DNA of 64,000 bases from Rhodobacteraceae bacterium HIMB11 (GCA_000472185.1 AVDB01000003.1:62001-126000); one strand, 5' to 3'. Shown: positions 18,007 to 28,130, counted from the stretch's first letter. The notes: a model not told the origin generated them from the letters alone. Program-made: numbers and translations.

Positions 18007-19454
18007 AATGGTGCCTCAACATCTCCCATACGGACAAAAACGGATTTCATTTGGGAATAATGCTCTACCGCCGCTTTTGAGTTTTCACGGCCTACACCTG
18101 ACAACTTGGCACCGCCAAAAGGTGCTTCAACTGGGGCATCGTTGTAGGAATTGATAAAACAGCTCCCCGCCTCCAACTCCGCAATTACGCGATGCGCACG
18201 TGAAAGATCATTTGTGAACACACCTGCGGACAATCCAAACTCAGTATCGTTTGCACGCGCAATTACATCTGTTTCATCCGTAAAATCCAAAACCGCCATC
18301 ACGGGGCCAAAGATTTCTTCGCGTGCAATGGTCATATCATCCCTAACATCTGCAAAGATCGTCGGTTCAAGATAAAATCCGTCGCGATCCAAACGCCCCC
18401 CACCACAAATCAGGCGCGCACCTTCGGATTTTCCGATCTCAATATAATCTTGCACAATCTTCATCTGACGTTCGCTAACCATTGGACCGAAATTTGTGGT
18501 CTCGTCCAGCGGATCACCAATGATCGCTTCGCCCAAACGCGCGCTCAATCGCTCTAGGAATTTTTCTTTGATCGCCTCATGCACAAAAACACGCGTCCCG
18601 TTGGAACAGACCTGCCCTGAGGAATAGAAATTCCCCAAAATCGCCCCGCCCAATGCGTTTTCAATATCTGCATCGTCAAAAACGATCAGTGGTGATTTCC
18701 CGCCCAATTCCATGGTCACATGTTTGATACCTTCAGCCGCGGCTGCGTAAACCTTACGCCCTGTAGGAACGGACCCTGTTAAGGATACTTTGTCCACGCG
18801 GGTATCGCTGACCAATTTTGCGCCAACATCCCCTAAACCTTGGATTACGTTGTACAGACCCTTGGGCAACCCCGCCTCGATTAGGATTTCCGCAACCTTC
18901 AGCGCACAGAGGGGCGTTGTCTCTGAGGGCTTAAAGATCATGGCGTTTCCGCATGCAAGCGCAGGCGCGCCCTTCCAGCACGAAATTTGTGTTGGATAGT
19001 TCCATGCTCCAATCCCAACGCAAAGCCCCAATGGCTCGCGGATTGTATAGGCCCAGTTTTCGCCCATCGGAATATGTTCACCTGTTAGCGACCCTGCCAA
19101 TCCACCAAAATATTCCAACGCATCCGCAGCACTGGTGGCATCCACATATAGCGTTTCCGATAGTGGCTTACCCGTGTCATATGTCTCTAAAATAGACAGA
19201 TCGCGGTTACGCTCGCGAATGATATCAGCGGCGCGGCGTAAGATGCGACCACGTTCCGTTCCCGAGGTTTTTGCCCATTCTTTTTGTGCGCGCTTCGCCG
19301 AAGTGATGGCCTGTTCAATGACAGCTTCGGTCGCCCCATAGACCCGTCCAATAATTTCACCAGTGGCGGGATAAACAATATCGATGAGCGTCCCACTCGT
19401 ATCTTCAACATATTCACCGTTGATAAAGTGACTTGCGACGGGTTGAATTTGCAT
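18003..19454 (-). CDS. betB: Betaine aldehyde dehydrogenase
   Basis: NAD-dependent oxidation of betaine aldehyde to glycine betaine. The 483-residue aldehyde dehydrogenase has the ALDH motifs [20 protein letters not shown] near residue 148, [11 protein letters not shown] near 223, [13 protein letters not shown] with the general-base glutamate near 248, and the nucleophile motif [10 protein letters not shown] near 283. The ATG at 19454 has AAAAGGAAAGAC upstream; in-frame sequence before it is not family-like. It precedes betA, and the divergent betI gene lies 279 bp away across a probable operator region. Confidence 0.94.
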   Translation of the reverse strand: MQIQPVASHFINGEYVEDTSGTLIDIVYPATGEIIGRVYGATEAVIEQAITSAKRAQKEWAKTSGTERGRILRRAADIIRERNRDLSILETYDTGKPLSETLYVDATSAADALEYFGGLAGSLTGEHIPMGENWAYTIREPLGLCVGIGAWNYPTQISCWKGAPALACGNAMIFKPSETTPLCALKVAEILIEAGLPKGLYNVIQGLGDVGAKLVSDTRVDKVSLTGSVPTGRKVYAAAAEGIKHVTMELGGKSPLIVFDDADIENALGGAILGNFYSSGQVCSNGTRVFVHEAIKEKFLERLSARLGEAIIGDPLDETTNFGPMVSERQMKIVQDYIEIGKSEGARLICGGGRLDRDGFYLEPTIFADVRDDMTIAREEIFGPVMAVLDFTDETDVIARANDTEFGLSAGVFTNDLSRAHRVIAELEAGSCFINSYNDAPVEAPFGGAKLSGVGRENSKAAVEHYSQMKSVFVRMGDVEAPF

Positions 19455-19620
19455 TTTGTCTTTCCTTTTGCGTTGGGCTCTTTGCGCCAGTTTGCATCTC
19501 ACATGCTGACAAGGCTGCCCCGCTATTGCCACCACAAAACCGACACTGCCACGACGCTCATTCACAATTTAGCTGTTCCGCGCAGAACGGACGCAATCGT
19601 GGAATCACGCCTTCGTTAGG

Positions 19621-19635
19621 TATGTTCGAACAATA
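19621..19635. promoter_or_regulatory. Candidate BetI operator
   Basis: TATGTTCGAACAATA is built on the perfect palindrome TGTTCGAACA, midway between divergent betB and betI. A related pair of direct repeats, ATGGTCGTTTAA (19663) and ATGACTATTTAA (19682), lies nearer betI in an AT-rich stretch. BetI normally binds a dyad in this intergenic region, so one of these is a likely site. Confidence 0.45.
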
Positions 19636-19733
19636 TGATTAAAAAGTAAAATCATTTTTTAAATGGTCGTTTAAGTTCTATATGACTATTTAATTTTTTG
19701 CTCTTGCGATTTAAATTATGATAAAGTGAAGCC

Positions 19734-20330
19734 ATGACTAGAAAAAAAATCCGCGATATCAGGCATGAGGAGTTCATAGTTGCAGCGCTTGAAGCAACGC
19801 ACAAACGAGGGTTTCACGCCGTTACAATGTCCGAAATCGCGGCCGAAATTGGCGCAACGGCGGCCAGCATCAACTACTATTTCGGGTCGAAAGACCAACT
19901 GATGTTTGAAACAATGCGACACTTGCTTCGCATTTTGGGGACGACGCACAAACAATACCTGGACGTTGCACTGGATCCCAAGGACCGACTGTGTGCGATT
20001 TTTGATGCGCATTTTGACCCCCGTTTTTTTACACCTCAACATTGCAGTTTTTGGGTTCAATTCTGGTCAGCGGCTCCCTACTCTGCGCATCTGGAGAGGT
20101 TACATCGGATAAACCAGTCGCGGGTAAAATCACATTTCCGCGCGGAACTTGCCCCTCTGGTTCCTGCCCCATTCCGCGAAACTATGCGGCGCATTTTGCA
20201 GTCATATTTGGATGGTGTTTGGCTAAGCGTGGCGCAAGCAGATCGGGACATTGATCCCCGTCACGCACGACAAGAGGCGCGCGCCCTGATCGAATTGGTG
20301 TTGTCCGCGGAATTTGGCGGTTCAAGCTAG
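19734..20330 (+). CDS. betI: Choline-responsive TetR-family repressor BetI
   Basis: A 198-residue TetR regulator. The helix-turn-helix spans about residues 27–47 (TMSEIAAEIGATAASINYYF), followed by GSKDQLMFETMRHLLRIL. The ligand domain includes CSFWVQFWSAAPYSAHLERL, a stretch characteristic of BetI that forms the choline pocket. It is divergent from betB and should repress the betBA genes until choline is present. The ATG at 19734 starts MTRKKIRDIRHEEFI without a strong ribosome-binding site. Confidence 0.9.
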   Translation: MTRKKIRDIRHEEFIVAALEATHKRGFHAVTMSEIAAEIGATAASINYYFGSKDQLMFETMRHLLRILGTTHKQYLDVALDPKDRLCAIFDAHFDPRFFTPQHCSFWVQFWSAAPYSAHLERLHRINQSRVKSHFRAELAPLVPAPFRETMRRILQSYLDGVWLSVAQADRDIDPRHARQEARALIELVLSAEFGGSS

Positions 20331-20333
20331 GGA

Positions 20334-20549
20334 TTAATCTTGGTCAGGATCTGCCTGACCCACACCGCGGAATACATACTTAAGCGGAAACGCCCAAAGC
20401 ACGCCAAGTGAGACATAGACAATTACTTCGACCAGGATCGAAGGTCTGTCAAACAAGGCAATCACATTCACCGCCACAACGATATATAGTGGCAATCCTA
20501 CCAATAGGATCAATAATGATAATCTGCGACGTGCTTTGTAGCTTAGCAT
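20334..20549 (-). CDS. DUF2842 small membrane protein
   Basis: A 71-residue protein with a basic N-terminus (MLSYKARRRL) and two hydrophobic segments, roughly residues 10–32 and 38–58, ending in FRGVGQADPDQD. This pattern matches the alphaproteobacterial DUF2842 family of unknown function. It starts two bases after the purA stop, so it is probably translated from the purA transcript. Its stop lies four bases from the betI stop on the other strand. Confidence 0.8.
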   Translation of the reverse strand: MLSYKARRRLSLLILLVGLPLYIVVAVNVIALFDRPSILVEVIVYVSLGVLWAFPLKYVFRGVGQADPDQD

Positions 20550-20551
20550 GT

Positions 20552-21844
20552 TTAGTCCTGAAATGGATCGGTGACCAAAATCGTGTCTTCACGCTTGGGT
20601 GAAGTGGAAAGTAGCGCGACAGGGCATTCAATCAACTCTTCAATGCGTTTCACGTATTTGATCGCATTTGCAGGCAGATCATTCCAGCTTTTGGCGCCTT
20701 CGGTGCTTTCGCTCCAACCTTGCACTTCTTCGTAAATCGGAGTGCAGCGTGCTTGTTGGTCGGCAGCGGTGGGTAGATATTCCAAACGTTCGCCGTCCAA
20801 TTCGTATCCGACGCAAATTTTCAGGGTTTCAAATCCGTCTAAAACATCCAACTTGGTCAATGAAATTCCGGTAACACCCGATGTTGCGCAGGTTTGACGG
20901 ACCAAAACCGCATCAAACCACCCACAGCGACGTTTACGCCCCGTCGTGGTTCCAAATTCATGTCCACGCTCACCCAAACGCTGACCATCATCATCAAACA
21001 ATTCTGTCGGGAATGGCCCTTCACCCACGCGGGTTGTGTAGGCCTTGACGATCCCAAGGACAAAATCAATTGAGTTTGGCCCAATGCCTGTCCCAGCAGA
21101 TGCCTGACCTGCCAAAACATTGGACGAGGTCACAAATGGGTATGTGCCGAAATCAATATCCAAAAGTGCGCCTTGCGCCCCTTCGAACAAAATACGTTTT
21201 CCGGCTTTACGTTTTTCATTCAGCACTTTCCAAACTGGCGCTGCGTATTTCAAAATCTCTGGTGCAATTTCCTGCAACTGCGCGATCAATCCTGCGCGAT
21301 CCACTTCTTCCATGCCCAAACCACGGCGCAATGTGTTGTGGTGCAGCAGCAGGCGATCAACACGTGCCTCAAGCGTTGCGGGGTCTGCCAAATCCGCGAC
21401 GCGGATGGCACGACGGCCAACTTTGTCTTCATAAGCTGGGCCAATGCCACGGCCTGTTGTTCCGATTTTTGCAACGCTGATCTGGGCCTCTCGCGCACGA
21501 TCCAATTCGCCATGCACGGGCAGGATTAACGGCGTATTTTCCGCAATCATCAACGTCTCTGGACTGATTTCAACGCCTTGGGCGCGCACAGTTTCAATTT
21601 CTTTGATCAAATGCCATGGGTCCAAAACAACTCCATTCCCAATCACTGACAGTTTGCCGCCACGGACAACACCACTGGGCAGCGCATGCAGCTTATAGGT
21701 CACGCCATCGACAACCAAAGTGTGGCCCGCATTGTGGCCCCCTTGAAAACGCGCGATGACATCTGCGCGCTCGCTTAGCCAATCAACAATTTTGCCTTTG
21801 CCTTCATCGCCCCACTGAGCACCCACAACCACAACGTTTGCCAT
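20552..21844 (-). CDS. purA: Adenylosuccinate synthetase
   Basis: Condenses IMP and aspartate with GTP to adenylosuccinate, the first committed step to AMP. The 430-residue length is normal. It has the N-terminal GTP loop [14 protein letters not shown] with the catalytic aspartate and histidine region (GGHNAGHT), the [14 protein letters not shown] signature near residue 129, and [13 protein letters not shown] near 298. It is divergent from secG and followed by the DUF2842 gene. Confidence 0.97.
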   Translation of the reverse strand: MANVVVVGAQWGDEGKGKIVDWLSERADVIARFQGGHNAGHTLVVDGVTYKLHALPSGVVRGGKLSVIGNGVVLDPWHLIKEIETVRAQGVEISPETLMIAENTPLILPVHGELDRAREAQISVAKIGTTGRGIGPAYEDKVGRRAIRVADLADPATLEARVDRLLLHHNTLRRGLGMEEVDRAGLIAQLQEIAPEILKYAAPVWKVLNEKRKAGKRILFEGAQGALLDIDFGTYPFVTSSNVLAGQASAGTGIGPNSIDFVLGIVKAYTTRVGEGPFPTELFDDDGQRLGERGHEFGTTTGRKRRCGWFDAVLVRQTCATSGVTGISLTKLDVLDGFETLKICVGYELDGERLEYLPTAADQQARCTPIYEEVQGWSESTEGAKSWNDLPANAIKYVKRIEELIECPVALLSTSPKREDTILVTDPFQD

Positions 21845-22032
21845 GTCTCGCCTTTCTCATGCGCTATCAAACCCGCGCTGATATACAGAGGGAATTCGCC
21901 TATGAAAACCACGAAATTGCCGCAGGTGGCAAAAGTCATACGATTCACTTCACACTTCTGGCGCATTCTCCCCTTGCTCATGGGGCAAAACATGACTATC
22001 TACGCCTGCAAGTCGAAAACCTGCGGGGTAGA

Positions 22033-22392
22033 ATGGAAAACGTCGTACTCACCATCCATCTGTTGCTGGCCTTAGGGCTGGTTGGAATTGTTTTGCTTCA
22101 GCGTTCAGAGGGCGGTGGCCTTGGAATGGGCAGCGGTGGGGACAATGTTATGTCAAGCCGTGGTGCAGCCACGGCAATGTCCAAGGCGACATGGATCTTG
22201 GCGATTGCATTCATCATTACGTCGATCACACTCACGATCATTGCCGCGCAAAATTCATCCGATGGGTCCGTATTGGACCGTTTGGGCGTTGCCCCTGCGG
22301 CACAAGAAGGCGGTGTACCTGACCTAAACGTGGATGAGTTGCTACCACCCAGCAGCGATGGCACGGCCCCACTTCTACCAAGTGCTGATTAA
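22033..22392 (+). CDS. secG: Preprotein translocase subunit SecG
   Basis: A 119-residue inner-membrane protein that joins SecYE and assists SecA-driven translocation. Two membrane segments are visible (about residues 2–20 and 54–76), separated by the glycine-rich loop GGGLGMGSGGDNVMSSRGAA typical of SecG. An acidic, proline-rich tail follows. The ATG at 22033 gives MENVVLTIHLLLALGLVGIV; a longer in-frame start overlapping purA is not SecG-like. It is followed by a hairpin and then pyrG on the same strand. Confidence 0.92.
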   Translation: MENVVLTIHLLLALGLVGIVLLQRSEGGGLGMGSGGDNVMSSRGAATAMSKATWILAIAFIITSITLTIIAAQNSSDGSVLDRLGVAPAAQEGGVPDLNVDELLPPSSDGTAPLLPSAD

Positions 22393-22417
22393 TACTATCC
22401 CTTGGGGGTAGAAATAT

Positions 22418-22440
22418 AACCGCAACATAATGTTGCGGTT
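22418..22440 (+). terminator. Hairpin between secG and pyrG
   Basis: AACCGCAAC / GTTGCGGTT forms a perfect 9-bp stem with an ATAAT loop. No strong T-run follows, so it is a weak terminator or a processing hairpin. Confidence 0.5.
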
Positions 22441-22560
22441 AGCTTGCAAAATTTTGCGAATCCTTTATTACTTAAGTCCCGTGGTACATGGCACACTTTG
22501 CGCCTATGGGACCGATTCATGATGGCATCCATGCCCAACACTACGGGAGAGTTTCAATCT

Positions 22561-24204
22561 ATGGCGCGTTTTGTTTTTATCACTGGTGGTGTGGTGTCTT
22601 CGCTTGGAAAAGGCCTCGCCTCTGCGGCCCTTGGTGCACTGTTGCAAGCGCGTGGGTATAGCGTACGTCTTCGTAAACTTGACCCTTACCTAAACGTTGA
22701 TCCAGGAACAATGAGCCCCTTTGAACACGGCGAAGTTTTCGTAACCGACGATGGTGCGGAAACGGATTTGGACCTAGGCCACTATGAACGCTTTACTGGG
22801 GTTGCGGCGCGTAACACCGACTCGATCTCATCCGGGCGCATCTATTCCAACGTTTTGGAAAAGGAACGTCGTGGCGATTATTTGGGAAAAACCATTCAGG
22901 TGATCCCGCATGTTACGAATGAGATCAAAGATTTCATCTCAATCGGTGAAGATGAAGTAGATTTCATGTTGTGTGAAATCGGCGGTACCGTTGGTGACAT
23001 CGAGGGATTGCCATTTTTCGAAGCCATCCGCCAATTTTCACAGGATAAGCCGCGCGGTCAGTGTATCTTCATGCACCTTACTCTGTTGCCGTTTATCAAC
23101 GCTTCAGGCGAGTTGAAAACAAAACCAACACAGCACTCGGTTAAAGAGCTTCGTTCAATCGGTTTGGCACCAGATATCTTGGTTTGCCGTTCAGAAGGAC
23201 CAATTCCTGAAAAAGAACGCGAAAAATTGGCGCTGTTCTGTAACGTGCGCAAAGACAGCGTGATTGCAGCACAGGACCTGAAATCCATCTACGAAGCGCC
23301 GCTGGCCTATCACCGCGAAGGTTTGGATCAGGCTGTATTGGACGCCTTTGGCATTGCACCTGCCCCAAAACCTGATTTGATGCGTTGGAACGATGTGGCA
23401 GACCGCATTTACAATCCAGAAGGCGAAGTCAAAGTTGCCATTGTCGGGAAGTATACACAGCTTGAAGATGCCTATAAATCCATTGCCGAAGCCCTGACGC
23501 ACGGCGGTATGGCAAACCGTGTAAAGGTGAATGTGGAATGGGTAGATGCCGAGATTTTCGATAAAGAAGATCCAGCGCCCTACCTGCAAGGGTTCCATGC
23601 GATTTTGGTACCAGGCGGATTTGGCGAACGCGGCACCGAAGGCAAAATCAAAGCCGCTACATTTGCCCGCGAACATAAAATTCCATACTTAGGGATTTGT
23701 TTGGGCATGCAGATGGCCGTGATCGAAGCGGCGCGGAATGTTGCGGGCCTAAAAGATGCGGGATCAGAAGAATTTGATCACGAAGCGGGCGAAAAACGGT
23801 TTGAACCTGTGGTTTACCATTTGAAGGAATGGGTCCAAGGAAATCGCACAGTGGCCCGCAAAGTCACCGATGATAAGGGTGGCACAATGCGTTTGGGTGC
23901 CTATTCCGCATCATTGGGCGAAGGAACAAAGGTTGCAGAGGTCTATGGCACAACCTCAATCGAGGAACGCCATCGCCACAGATACGAAGTTGACATCCGC
24001 TACCGTGAACAGTTGGAAAAAGCGGGTCTGAAATTTTCGGGTATGTCCCCAGATGGTCGCCTGCCAGAAATTGTCGAATGGGAAGATCATCCGTGGTTCA
24101 TTGGCGTTCAATTCCATCCAGAGCTGAAATCCAAACCGTTTGAACCACACCCCCTGTTCGCGGATTTTGTCCGCGCTGCCAAAGATACCAGCAGACTTGT
24201 TTAA
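22561..24204 (+). CDS. pyrG: CTP synthase
   Basis: Aminates UTP to CTP using glutamine-derived ammonia. The 547-residue protein has the N-terminal synthetase domain starting [18 protein letters not shown] (P-loop), then [20 protein letters not shown]. The C-terminal class I glutaminase domain has the nucleophile motif LGICLGMQ near residue 380 and the histidine-glutamate pair in GVQFHPE near residue 520. The ATG at 22561 is the conserved start; an in-frame extension upstream is not family-like. It is downstream of secG on the same strand. Confidence 0.97.
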   Translation: MARFVFITGGVVSSLGKGLASAALGALLQARGYSVRLRKLDPYLNVDPGTMSPFEHGEVFVTDDGAETDLDLGHYERFTGVAARNTDSISSGRIYSNVLEKERRGDYLGKTIQVIPHVTNEIKDFISIGEDEVDFMLCEIGGTVGDIEGLPFFEAIRQFSQDKPRGQCIFMHLTLLPFINASGELKTKPTQHSVKELRSIGLAPDILVCRSEGPIPEKEREKLALFCNVRKDSVIAAQDLKSIYEAPLAYHREGLDQAVLDAFGIAPAPKPDLMRWNDVADRIYNPEGEVKVAIVGKYTQLEDAYKSIAEALTHGGMANRVKVNVEWVDAEIFDKEDPAPYLQGFHAILVPGGFGERGTEGKIKAATFAREHKIPYLGICLGMQMAVIEAARNVAGLKDAGSEEFDHEAGEKRFEPVVYHLKEWVQGNRTVARKVTDDKGGTMRLGAYSASLGEGTKVAEVYGTTSIEERHRHRYEVDIRYREQLEKAGLKFSGMSPDGRLPEIVEWEDHPWFIGVQFHPELKSKPFEPHPLFADFVRAAKDTSRLV

Positions 24205-24231
24205 AGCGCTAATCGCTGGCACATCTTAGGG

Positions 24232-25014
24232 ATGCTGTCCTATCAACATATCTTTCACGCGGGCAATTTGGCTGATGTGCAAAAACACGCGGCCCTTGCG
24301 TGGATGTTGGCCTATTTAACGGTCAAGGATAAACCGATCAGTTACATCGAAACGCATTCGGGGCGCGCACTATATGACCTTGCCTCTGATGCGGCGCAAA
24401 AAACAGGTGAGGCTGCGAAGGGTATAGAAAACGAACTGATCCAAGCGGGATTGGGATCGGATCATCCCTATTTGCGCGTGTTGGATGGGGTGCGCGATGC
24501 ATTTGGGCCGCGCCATTACCCTGGTTCACCCTGGATCGCACGCGAATTACTGCGCAAAACGGATCATATGCATTTGGCAGAACTGCACCCGCAAGAAGCC
24601 AGCGCCCTCAGGAACGCGATCAGCAAGAAGGCCAAAGTGTACCAACAAGACGGCTATCAACTTGCGCAAAGTCTGTGCCCGCCAACCCCACGGCGTGGAC
24701 TGCTGTTGATTGATCCCAGCTACGAAATCAAGACTGATTATGCAACGATCCCCCCACTGATCGCGAAACTGCACAAAAAGTGGAACGTGGGGATTATCAT
24801 GCTGTGGTACCCTGTTATAACCTCTGGGGCACATGAACCGATGTTAACAGCATTGATGAAAGATCATCCTGATGGGCAGCGCGCCGAGGTGACTTTCCCA
24901 CCTGCACGTGAAGGGCACAGAATGGTGGGTTCTGGACTTTTCATCGTGAACCCCCCATTTGGTTTGTCAGATGAGTTGAACCGTATTGCTGAGATCTTCG
25001 GCAAACTGACTTGA
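24232..25014 (+). CDS. rlmJ: 23S rRNA (adenine-2030-N6) methyltransferase RlmJ
   Basis: Methylates A2030 of 23S rRNA using S-adenosylmethionine. The 260-residue length and motifs fit RlmJ: MLSYQHIFHAGNLADVQKHA at the N-terminus, ETHSGRALYDL near residue 41, a PGSPWIAREL stretch near 98, and the catalytic motif DPSYE near residue 159 where DPPYE is usual. C-terminal GSGLFIVNPP is also typical. It is the first of a run of four close plus-strand genes. Confidence 0.92.
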   Translation: MLSYQHIFHAGNLADVQKHAALAWMLAYLTVKDKPISYIETHSGRALYDLASDAAQKTGEAAKGIENELIQAGLGSDHPYLRVLDGVRDAFGPRHYPGSPWIARELLRKTDHMHLAELHPQEASALRNAISKKAKVYQQDGYQLAQSLCPPTPRRGLLLIDPSYEIKTDYATIPPLIAKLHKKWNVGIIMLWYPVITSGAHEPMLTALMKDHPDGQRAEVTFPPAREGHRMVGSGLFIVNPPFGLSDELNRIAEIFGKLT

Positions 25015-25025
25015 AAGGAAGCGCA

Positions 25026-25322
25026 ATGCCAAAAGGATATTGGATTGGCCACGTCACTGTCGAAGACCCAGTGGTGTACGAAGAATACAGAAAAGCAAAC
25101 GCAGTTGCGTTTGAAAAATTTGGGGCGCGGTTTTTGGTGCGTGGCGGCGAACAAACCGTAGAAGAAGGCACCGTTCGCCCCCGCACAGTCGTCCTTGAGT
25201 TTGACGATATCGAAACAGCGCGCGCCTGTTATGAAAGCCCCGAGTATCGTGCGGCATTCGAAATTCGCGCCAAAGTTTCCGCAGGCGACATGGTCATTGT
25301 CGAAGGGTATGACGGCGAATGA
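25026..25322 (+). CDS. DUF1330 family protein
   Basis: A 98-residue alpha/beta dimeric-barrel protein (MPKGYWIGHVTVEDP, then FGARFLVRGGEQTVEEG). DUF1330 proteins are small cytosolic proteins without an established activity. The ATG at 25026 has GAAAGGAAG upstream. Its stop overlaps the next ATG (ATGA), so it is translationally coupled to the TerB-like gene. Confidence 0.85.
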   Translation: MPKGYWIGHVTVEDPVVYEEYRKANAVAFEKFGARFLVRGGEQTVEEGTVRPRTVVLEFDDIETARACYESPEYRAAFEIRAKVSAGDMVIVEGYDGE

Positions 25323-25750
25323 TTGGTGATTTCTTAAACCGTTTACTTTCGCCCGCACCAGAACCACTCAGTGATACAGACGCGCGTTTGGCGATCGCCG
25401 CCCTATTGGTGCGCGTGGCGCGTTCTGATGGGGATTATGCAAGTATCGAAATCGCAAACATTGATCGCGTCCTGGCGACACGCTACGCACTTGATGATGC
25501 TGAAGCAGACGCATTACGCCGAGAAGGCGAGGCGTTAGAGGACGAGGCGCCTGACACTGTTCGTTTCACCCGCGCGATCAAAGAATGCGTGGCCTATGAA
25601 GAGCGTCTGGCGGTCATTGAGGCGCTGTGGCAAATTGCGCTTGCCGATGGGGAGCGGGATGCAGAAGAAGACGCACTGATCCGACTGGTGGCAAGCCTGC
25701 TAGGCATCACAGACGTAGACAGCGCCAAGGCGCGTCAAAAGGTTGGCTAA
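25319..25750 (+). CDS. TerB-family protein
   Basis: A 143-residue acidic helical protein of the TerB (tellurite-resistance-like) fold. Two similar helical halves are seen: ALLVRVARSDGDYASIEIANI near residue 30 and ALWQIALADGERDAEEDALI near 100, each with a D-x-D/E metal-binding-type loop. No other ter genes are nearby, so tellurite resistance should not be inferred; stand-alone TerB proteins are common in this group. It overlaps the DUF1330 gene by four bases and precedes the PhnD-like gene by one base. Confidence 0.82.
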   Translation: MIGDFLNRLLSPAPEPLSDTDARLAIAALLVRVARSDGDYASIEIANIDRVLATRYALDDAEADALRREGEALEDEAPDTVRFTRAIKECVAYEERLAVIEALWQIALADGERDAEEDALIRLVASLLGITDVDSAKARQKVG

Positions 25751-25751
25751 T

Positions 25752-26510
25752 ATGATTGCGGGCCTGCCGATGTATGATCGCCCCGAATTAAGGGACGCGC
25801 ATGATCGGCTTTGGGCCACAATTCGTGGGAATTTGGGATATGGTCCACAAAGTCTGAGCAGCCCCACTGACATGGCATCGTTTTGGCAATCTGATGATTT
25901 GCTATTTGGACAGACATGCGGCATGCCCTATCGCACATTCCTTCATGATCGCTTGCAGTTGGTGGGCACACCCGATTATGGATTAGAGGGATGTCCCCCA
26001 GGTTATTATCGAAGTGCCGTGATCGTCCATGCGGATAGCGAGATACGCGAATTTGGCGAGCTAGCCGAAAAACGCATCGCGTATAATGAAGCCTTATCGC
26101 AATCAGGTTGGGCCGCGATCATCGCCGAAATGGAATACGCAGACACGCGCCCCAGCAGCGGGCTGCAAACACACGCCCATATCAATTCGGCGCAGGCTGT
26201 TTCGAAAAAACTGGCTGATTTTGCCGCCATCGATGCGCATACTTGGGCTCTGATTTGTCGATACCAAACCGACCTCACCCTCACATTGCGCGTTATCCAC
26301 TGGACGTCGCCAACCCCGGCATTGCCGTATATTTGTGCAACGCGGTTTGATGCCCAGGCTATTTTTCATGCCGTGGAAAATGCGCTGAACGCATTGCCAC
26401 CCTCAGACTCTGAAACACTTGGGTTACGCGGTATTATCAAAATCGCGAAACAGGACTATCTTGACGTGCTTACCCCAAGTTCTCCTTGCAATTTATTTGA
26501 ACACCCCTAA
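25752..26510 (+). CDS. PhnD-like substrate-binding domain protein, no signal peptide
   Basis: A 252-residue protein resembling the phosphate/phosphonate-binding (PhnD-like) fold, with segments such as DDLLFGQTCGMPYRT, YRSAVIVHADSEI and HINSAQAVSKKLADFAAIDAHTW. Classical PhnD has a signal peptide; this protein starts MIAGLPMYDRPELRDAHDRLW and none is visible, so it would stay in the cytoplasm unless exported otherwise. No phosphonate transporter genes adjoin it. The ATG at 25752 follows the TerB stop by one base. Its ligand is unknown. Confidence 0.65.
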   Translation: MIAGLPMYDRPELRDAHDRLWATIRGNLGYGPQSLSSPTDMASFWQSDDLLFGQTCGMPYRTFLHDRLQLVGTPDYGLEGCPPGYYRSAVIVHADSEIREFGELAEKRIAYNEALSQSGWAAIIAEMEYADTRPSSGLQTHAHINSAQAVSKKLADFAAIDAHTWALICRYQTDLTLTLRVIHWTSPTPALPYICATRFDAQAIFHAVENALNALPPSDSETLGLRGIIKIAKQDYLDVLTPSSPCNLFEHP

Positions 26511-26579
26511 TGTTCCTGGAATTATTTCGCAACCGTTGTTGGTTTATGGGTGTTGTTGCGCGGAATATCCTGCCCTAAG

Positions 26580-26591
26580 ATTTGATCAAAT
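26580..26591. promoter_or_regulatory. Palindrome ATTTGATCAAAT before the ABC transporter genes
   Basis: A perfect 12-bp palindrome ending 17 bases before the likely GTG start of the ATP-binding protein. The same core is repeated before the ligase/oxidase genes at 29927–29946, suggesting one regulator for both. Confidence 0.55.
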
Positions 26592-26608
26592 ACACAACAG
26601 AGAATCAC

Positions 26609-27376
26609 GTGAACCTGCCTACCCCTGTCATTCAAATTACAAATTTGCACAAAGCCTATGGTGATCTTAAGGTTTTGAAAGGCGTCGATGTCACGGCCCA
26701 TCGCGGCGATGTGATTTCCCTAATTGGTTCCTCAGGCTCTGGCAAATCGACGTTGCTGCGGTGTTGCAACCTGTTGGAAGACAGCCAAGAGGGCGAGATT
26801 TCGTTCAAGGGTGAACCTGTAAAGTGGACATCAGGATCGGCACGACGTCCCGCAGATCAAAAGCAAATCACACGGATTCGCACCAATCTGTCCATGGTGT
26901 TCCAACAATTTAATCTGTGGTCACATATGACAATTCTGGAAAATGTGATGGAAGCGCCTGTCAGCGTTCTAAAGCGCGAAAAGGGGGAGGTTGAGGCCGC
27001 GGCGCGAAAGTTTTTGGCGCAGGTTGGCATCGGCGACAAATGTGATGTCTATCCTGCTCAGCTGTCAGGTGGACAACAGCAGCGCGCCGCCATCGCACGT
27101 GCATTGTGTATGGAGCCAGAGGCATTGTTGTTTGATGAACCGACATCAGCACTTGATCCAGAATTGGAACAAGAGGTGATCCGTGTTATCAAAGGATTGG
27201 CGGACGAAGGACGCACAATGATGATCGTGACGCACGATATGAATATGGCCCGTGATGTATCCGATCACGTTATCTTTTTGCATCAAGGCCGTATTGAAGA
27301 AGAAGGAAATCCAAAAGAACTGTTTGGCGCGCCTAAATCAGAACGCCTGAAAGAGTTCTTGGGGTCAATTGATTAA
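26609..27376 (+). CDS. Polar amino-acid-type ABC transporter, ATP-binding protein
   Basis: A 255-residue ATPase of the HisP/GlnQ type. It has Walker A GSSGSGKST near residue 41, the Q-loop in MVFQQFNLWSHMT, signature LSGGQQQR near 155 and Walker B LLFDEPTSALD. The GTG at 26609 gives MNLPTPVIQITNLHKAYG, an expected length; a TTG at 26582 would start inside the palindromic operator. It is followed by its binding protein (25 bp) and two permeases, which together form a complete importer. The substrate class is basic or polar amino acids or related amines. Confidence 0.9.
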   Translation: MNLPTPVIQITNLHKAYGDLKVLKGVDVTAHRGDVISLIGSSGSGKSTLLRCCNLLEDSQEGEISFKGEPVKWTSGSARRPADQKQITRIRTNLSMVFQQFNLWSHMTILENVMEAPVSVLKREKGEVEAAARKFLAQVGIGDKCDVYPAQLSGGQQQRAAIARALCMEPEALLFDEPTSALDPELEQEVIRVIKGLADEGRTMMIVTHDMNMARDVSDHVIFLHQGRIEEEGNPKELFGAPKSERLKEFLGSID

Positions 27377-27401
27377 ACTCAAACAAACTGGGAGACAGAA
27401 A

Positions 27402-28130
27402 ATGAAATCAATCGTTTTGGGTACGACTGCGCTGGTCCTAAGCGCAACATTTGCGATGGCAGCTGGCCACTCGGTCGTTCGCATGGGAACCGAGGGCGCC
27501 TACCCTCCCTACAACTTCATTGACGACAATGGCGAAGTTGCAGGCTTTGAACGTGAATTGGGCGACGAATTGTGCGCACGTGCCGAGCTAAAGTGCGAGT
27601 GGGTCACAAACGAATGGGACAGCATCATTCCAAACCTGCTATCAGGTAACTATGATACTATCATTGCAGGTATGTCAGTAACTGCAGAGCGTATGGAAGT
27701 GATCGATTTCTCTGAGCAATACACATTGCCAGATGCATCAGCCTACGCAACATTGTCCGGTTTCTCGGGTGATTTGTCTGGCGCCGTTGTCGCCGCACAA
27801 TCAAGCACAATCCAGGCATCATACATCGCGTCAAGCGGTGCGACATTGCTCGAATTCGCAACACCAGAAGAAACAATCGCAGCCGTGCGTTCAGGCGAAG
27901 CAGACGCGGTTCTGGCGGATAAAGCATATTTGGAGCCAATCGTTGTTGAAAGCAGCGACATGTCCTTCTCTGGTGACGATGTTTACATCGGCGGCGGCAT
28001 CGGCATGGGTTTCCGCAAATCTGATGCGGAACTTCGTGAAAAATTCTCAGCAGCGATCCAAGAGATGAAAGCGGATGGCACATTGAACGTTCTGATTGGC
28101 GAATGGTTGCCAACATCAGGCCAGTTCTAA
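27402..28130 (+). CDS. ABC transporter periplasmic binding protein (family 3)
   Basis: A 242-residue periplasmic receptor with a signal peptide (MKSIVLGTTALVLSATFAMAA, cleaved near residue 21). The family 3 signature is clear: MGTEGAYPPYNFIDDNGEVAGFE near residue 30, NEWDSIIPNLLSGNYD, and SGEADAVLADKAY. Ligand pockets of this group usually bind lysine, arginine, ornithine, histidine or opines. GGGAGACAGAAA precedes the ATG at 27402. A strong hairpin follows the gene, which probably limits read-through into the permeases so that the receptor is made in excess. Confidence 0.9.
   Translation: MKSIVLGTTALVLSATFAMAAGHSVVRMGTEGAYPPYNFIDDNGEVAGFERELGDELCARAELKCEWVTNEWDSIIPNLLSGNYDTIIAGMSVTAERMEVIDFSEQYTLPDASAYATLSGFSGDLSGAVVAAQSSTIQASYIASSGATLLEFATPEETIAAVRSGEADAVLADKAYLEPIVVESSDMSFSGDDVYIGGGIGMGFRKSDAELREKFSAAIQEMKADGTLNVLIGEWLPTSGQF

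Noticed and set aside
22418-22440. Possible riboswitch or attenuator for pyrG
   Set aside because: Only one simple hairpin is seen, with no T-run or alternative pairing, so no specific RNA class is claimed.
25319-25750. Tellurite resistance locus
   Set aside because: Only a single TerB-fold protein is present; terA, terC, terD and terE are absent.
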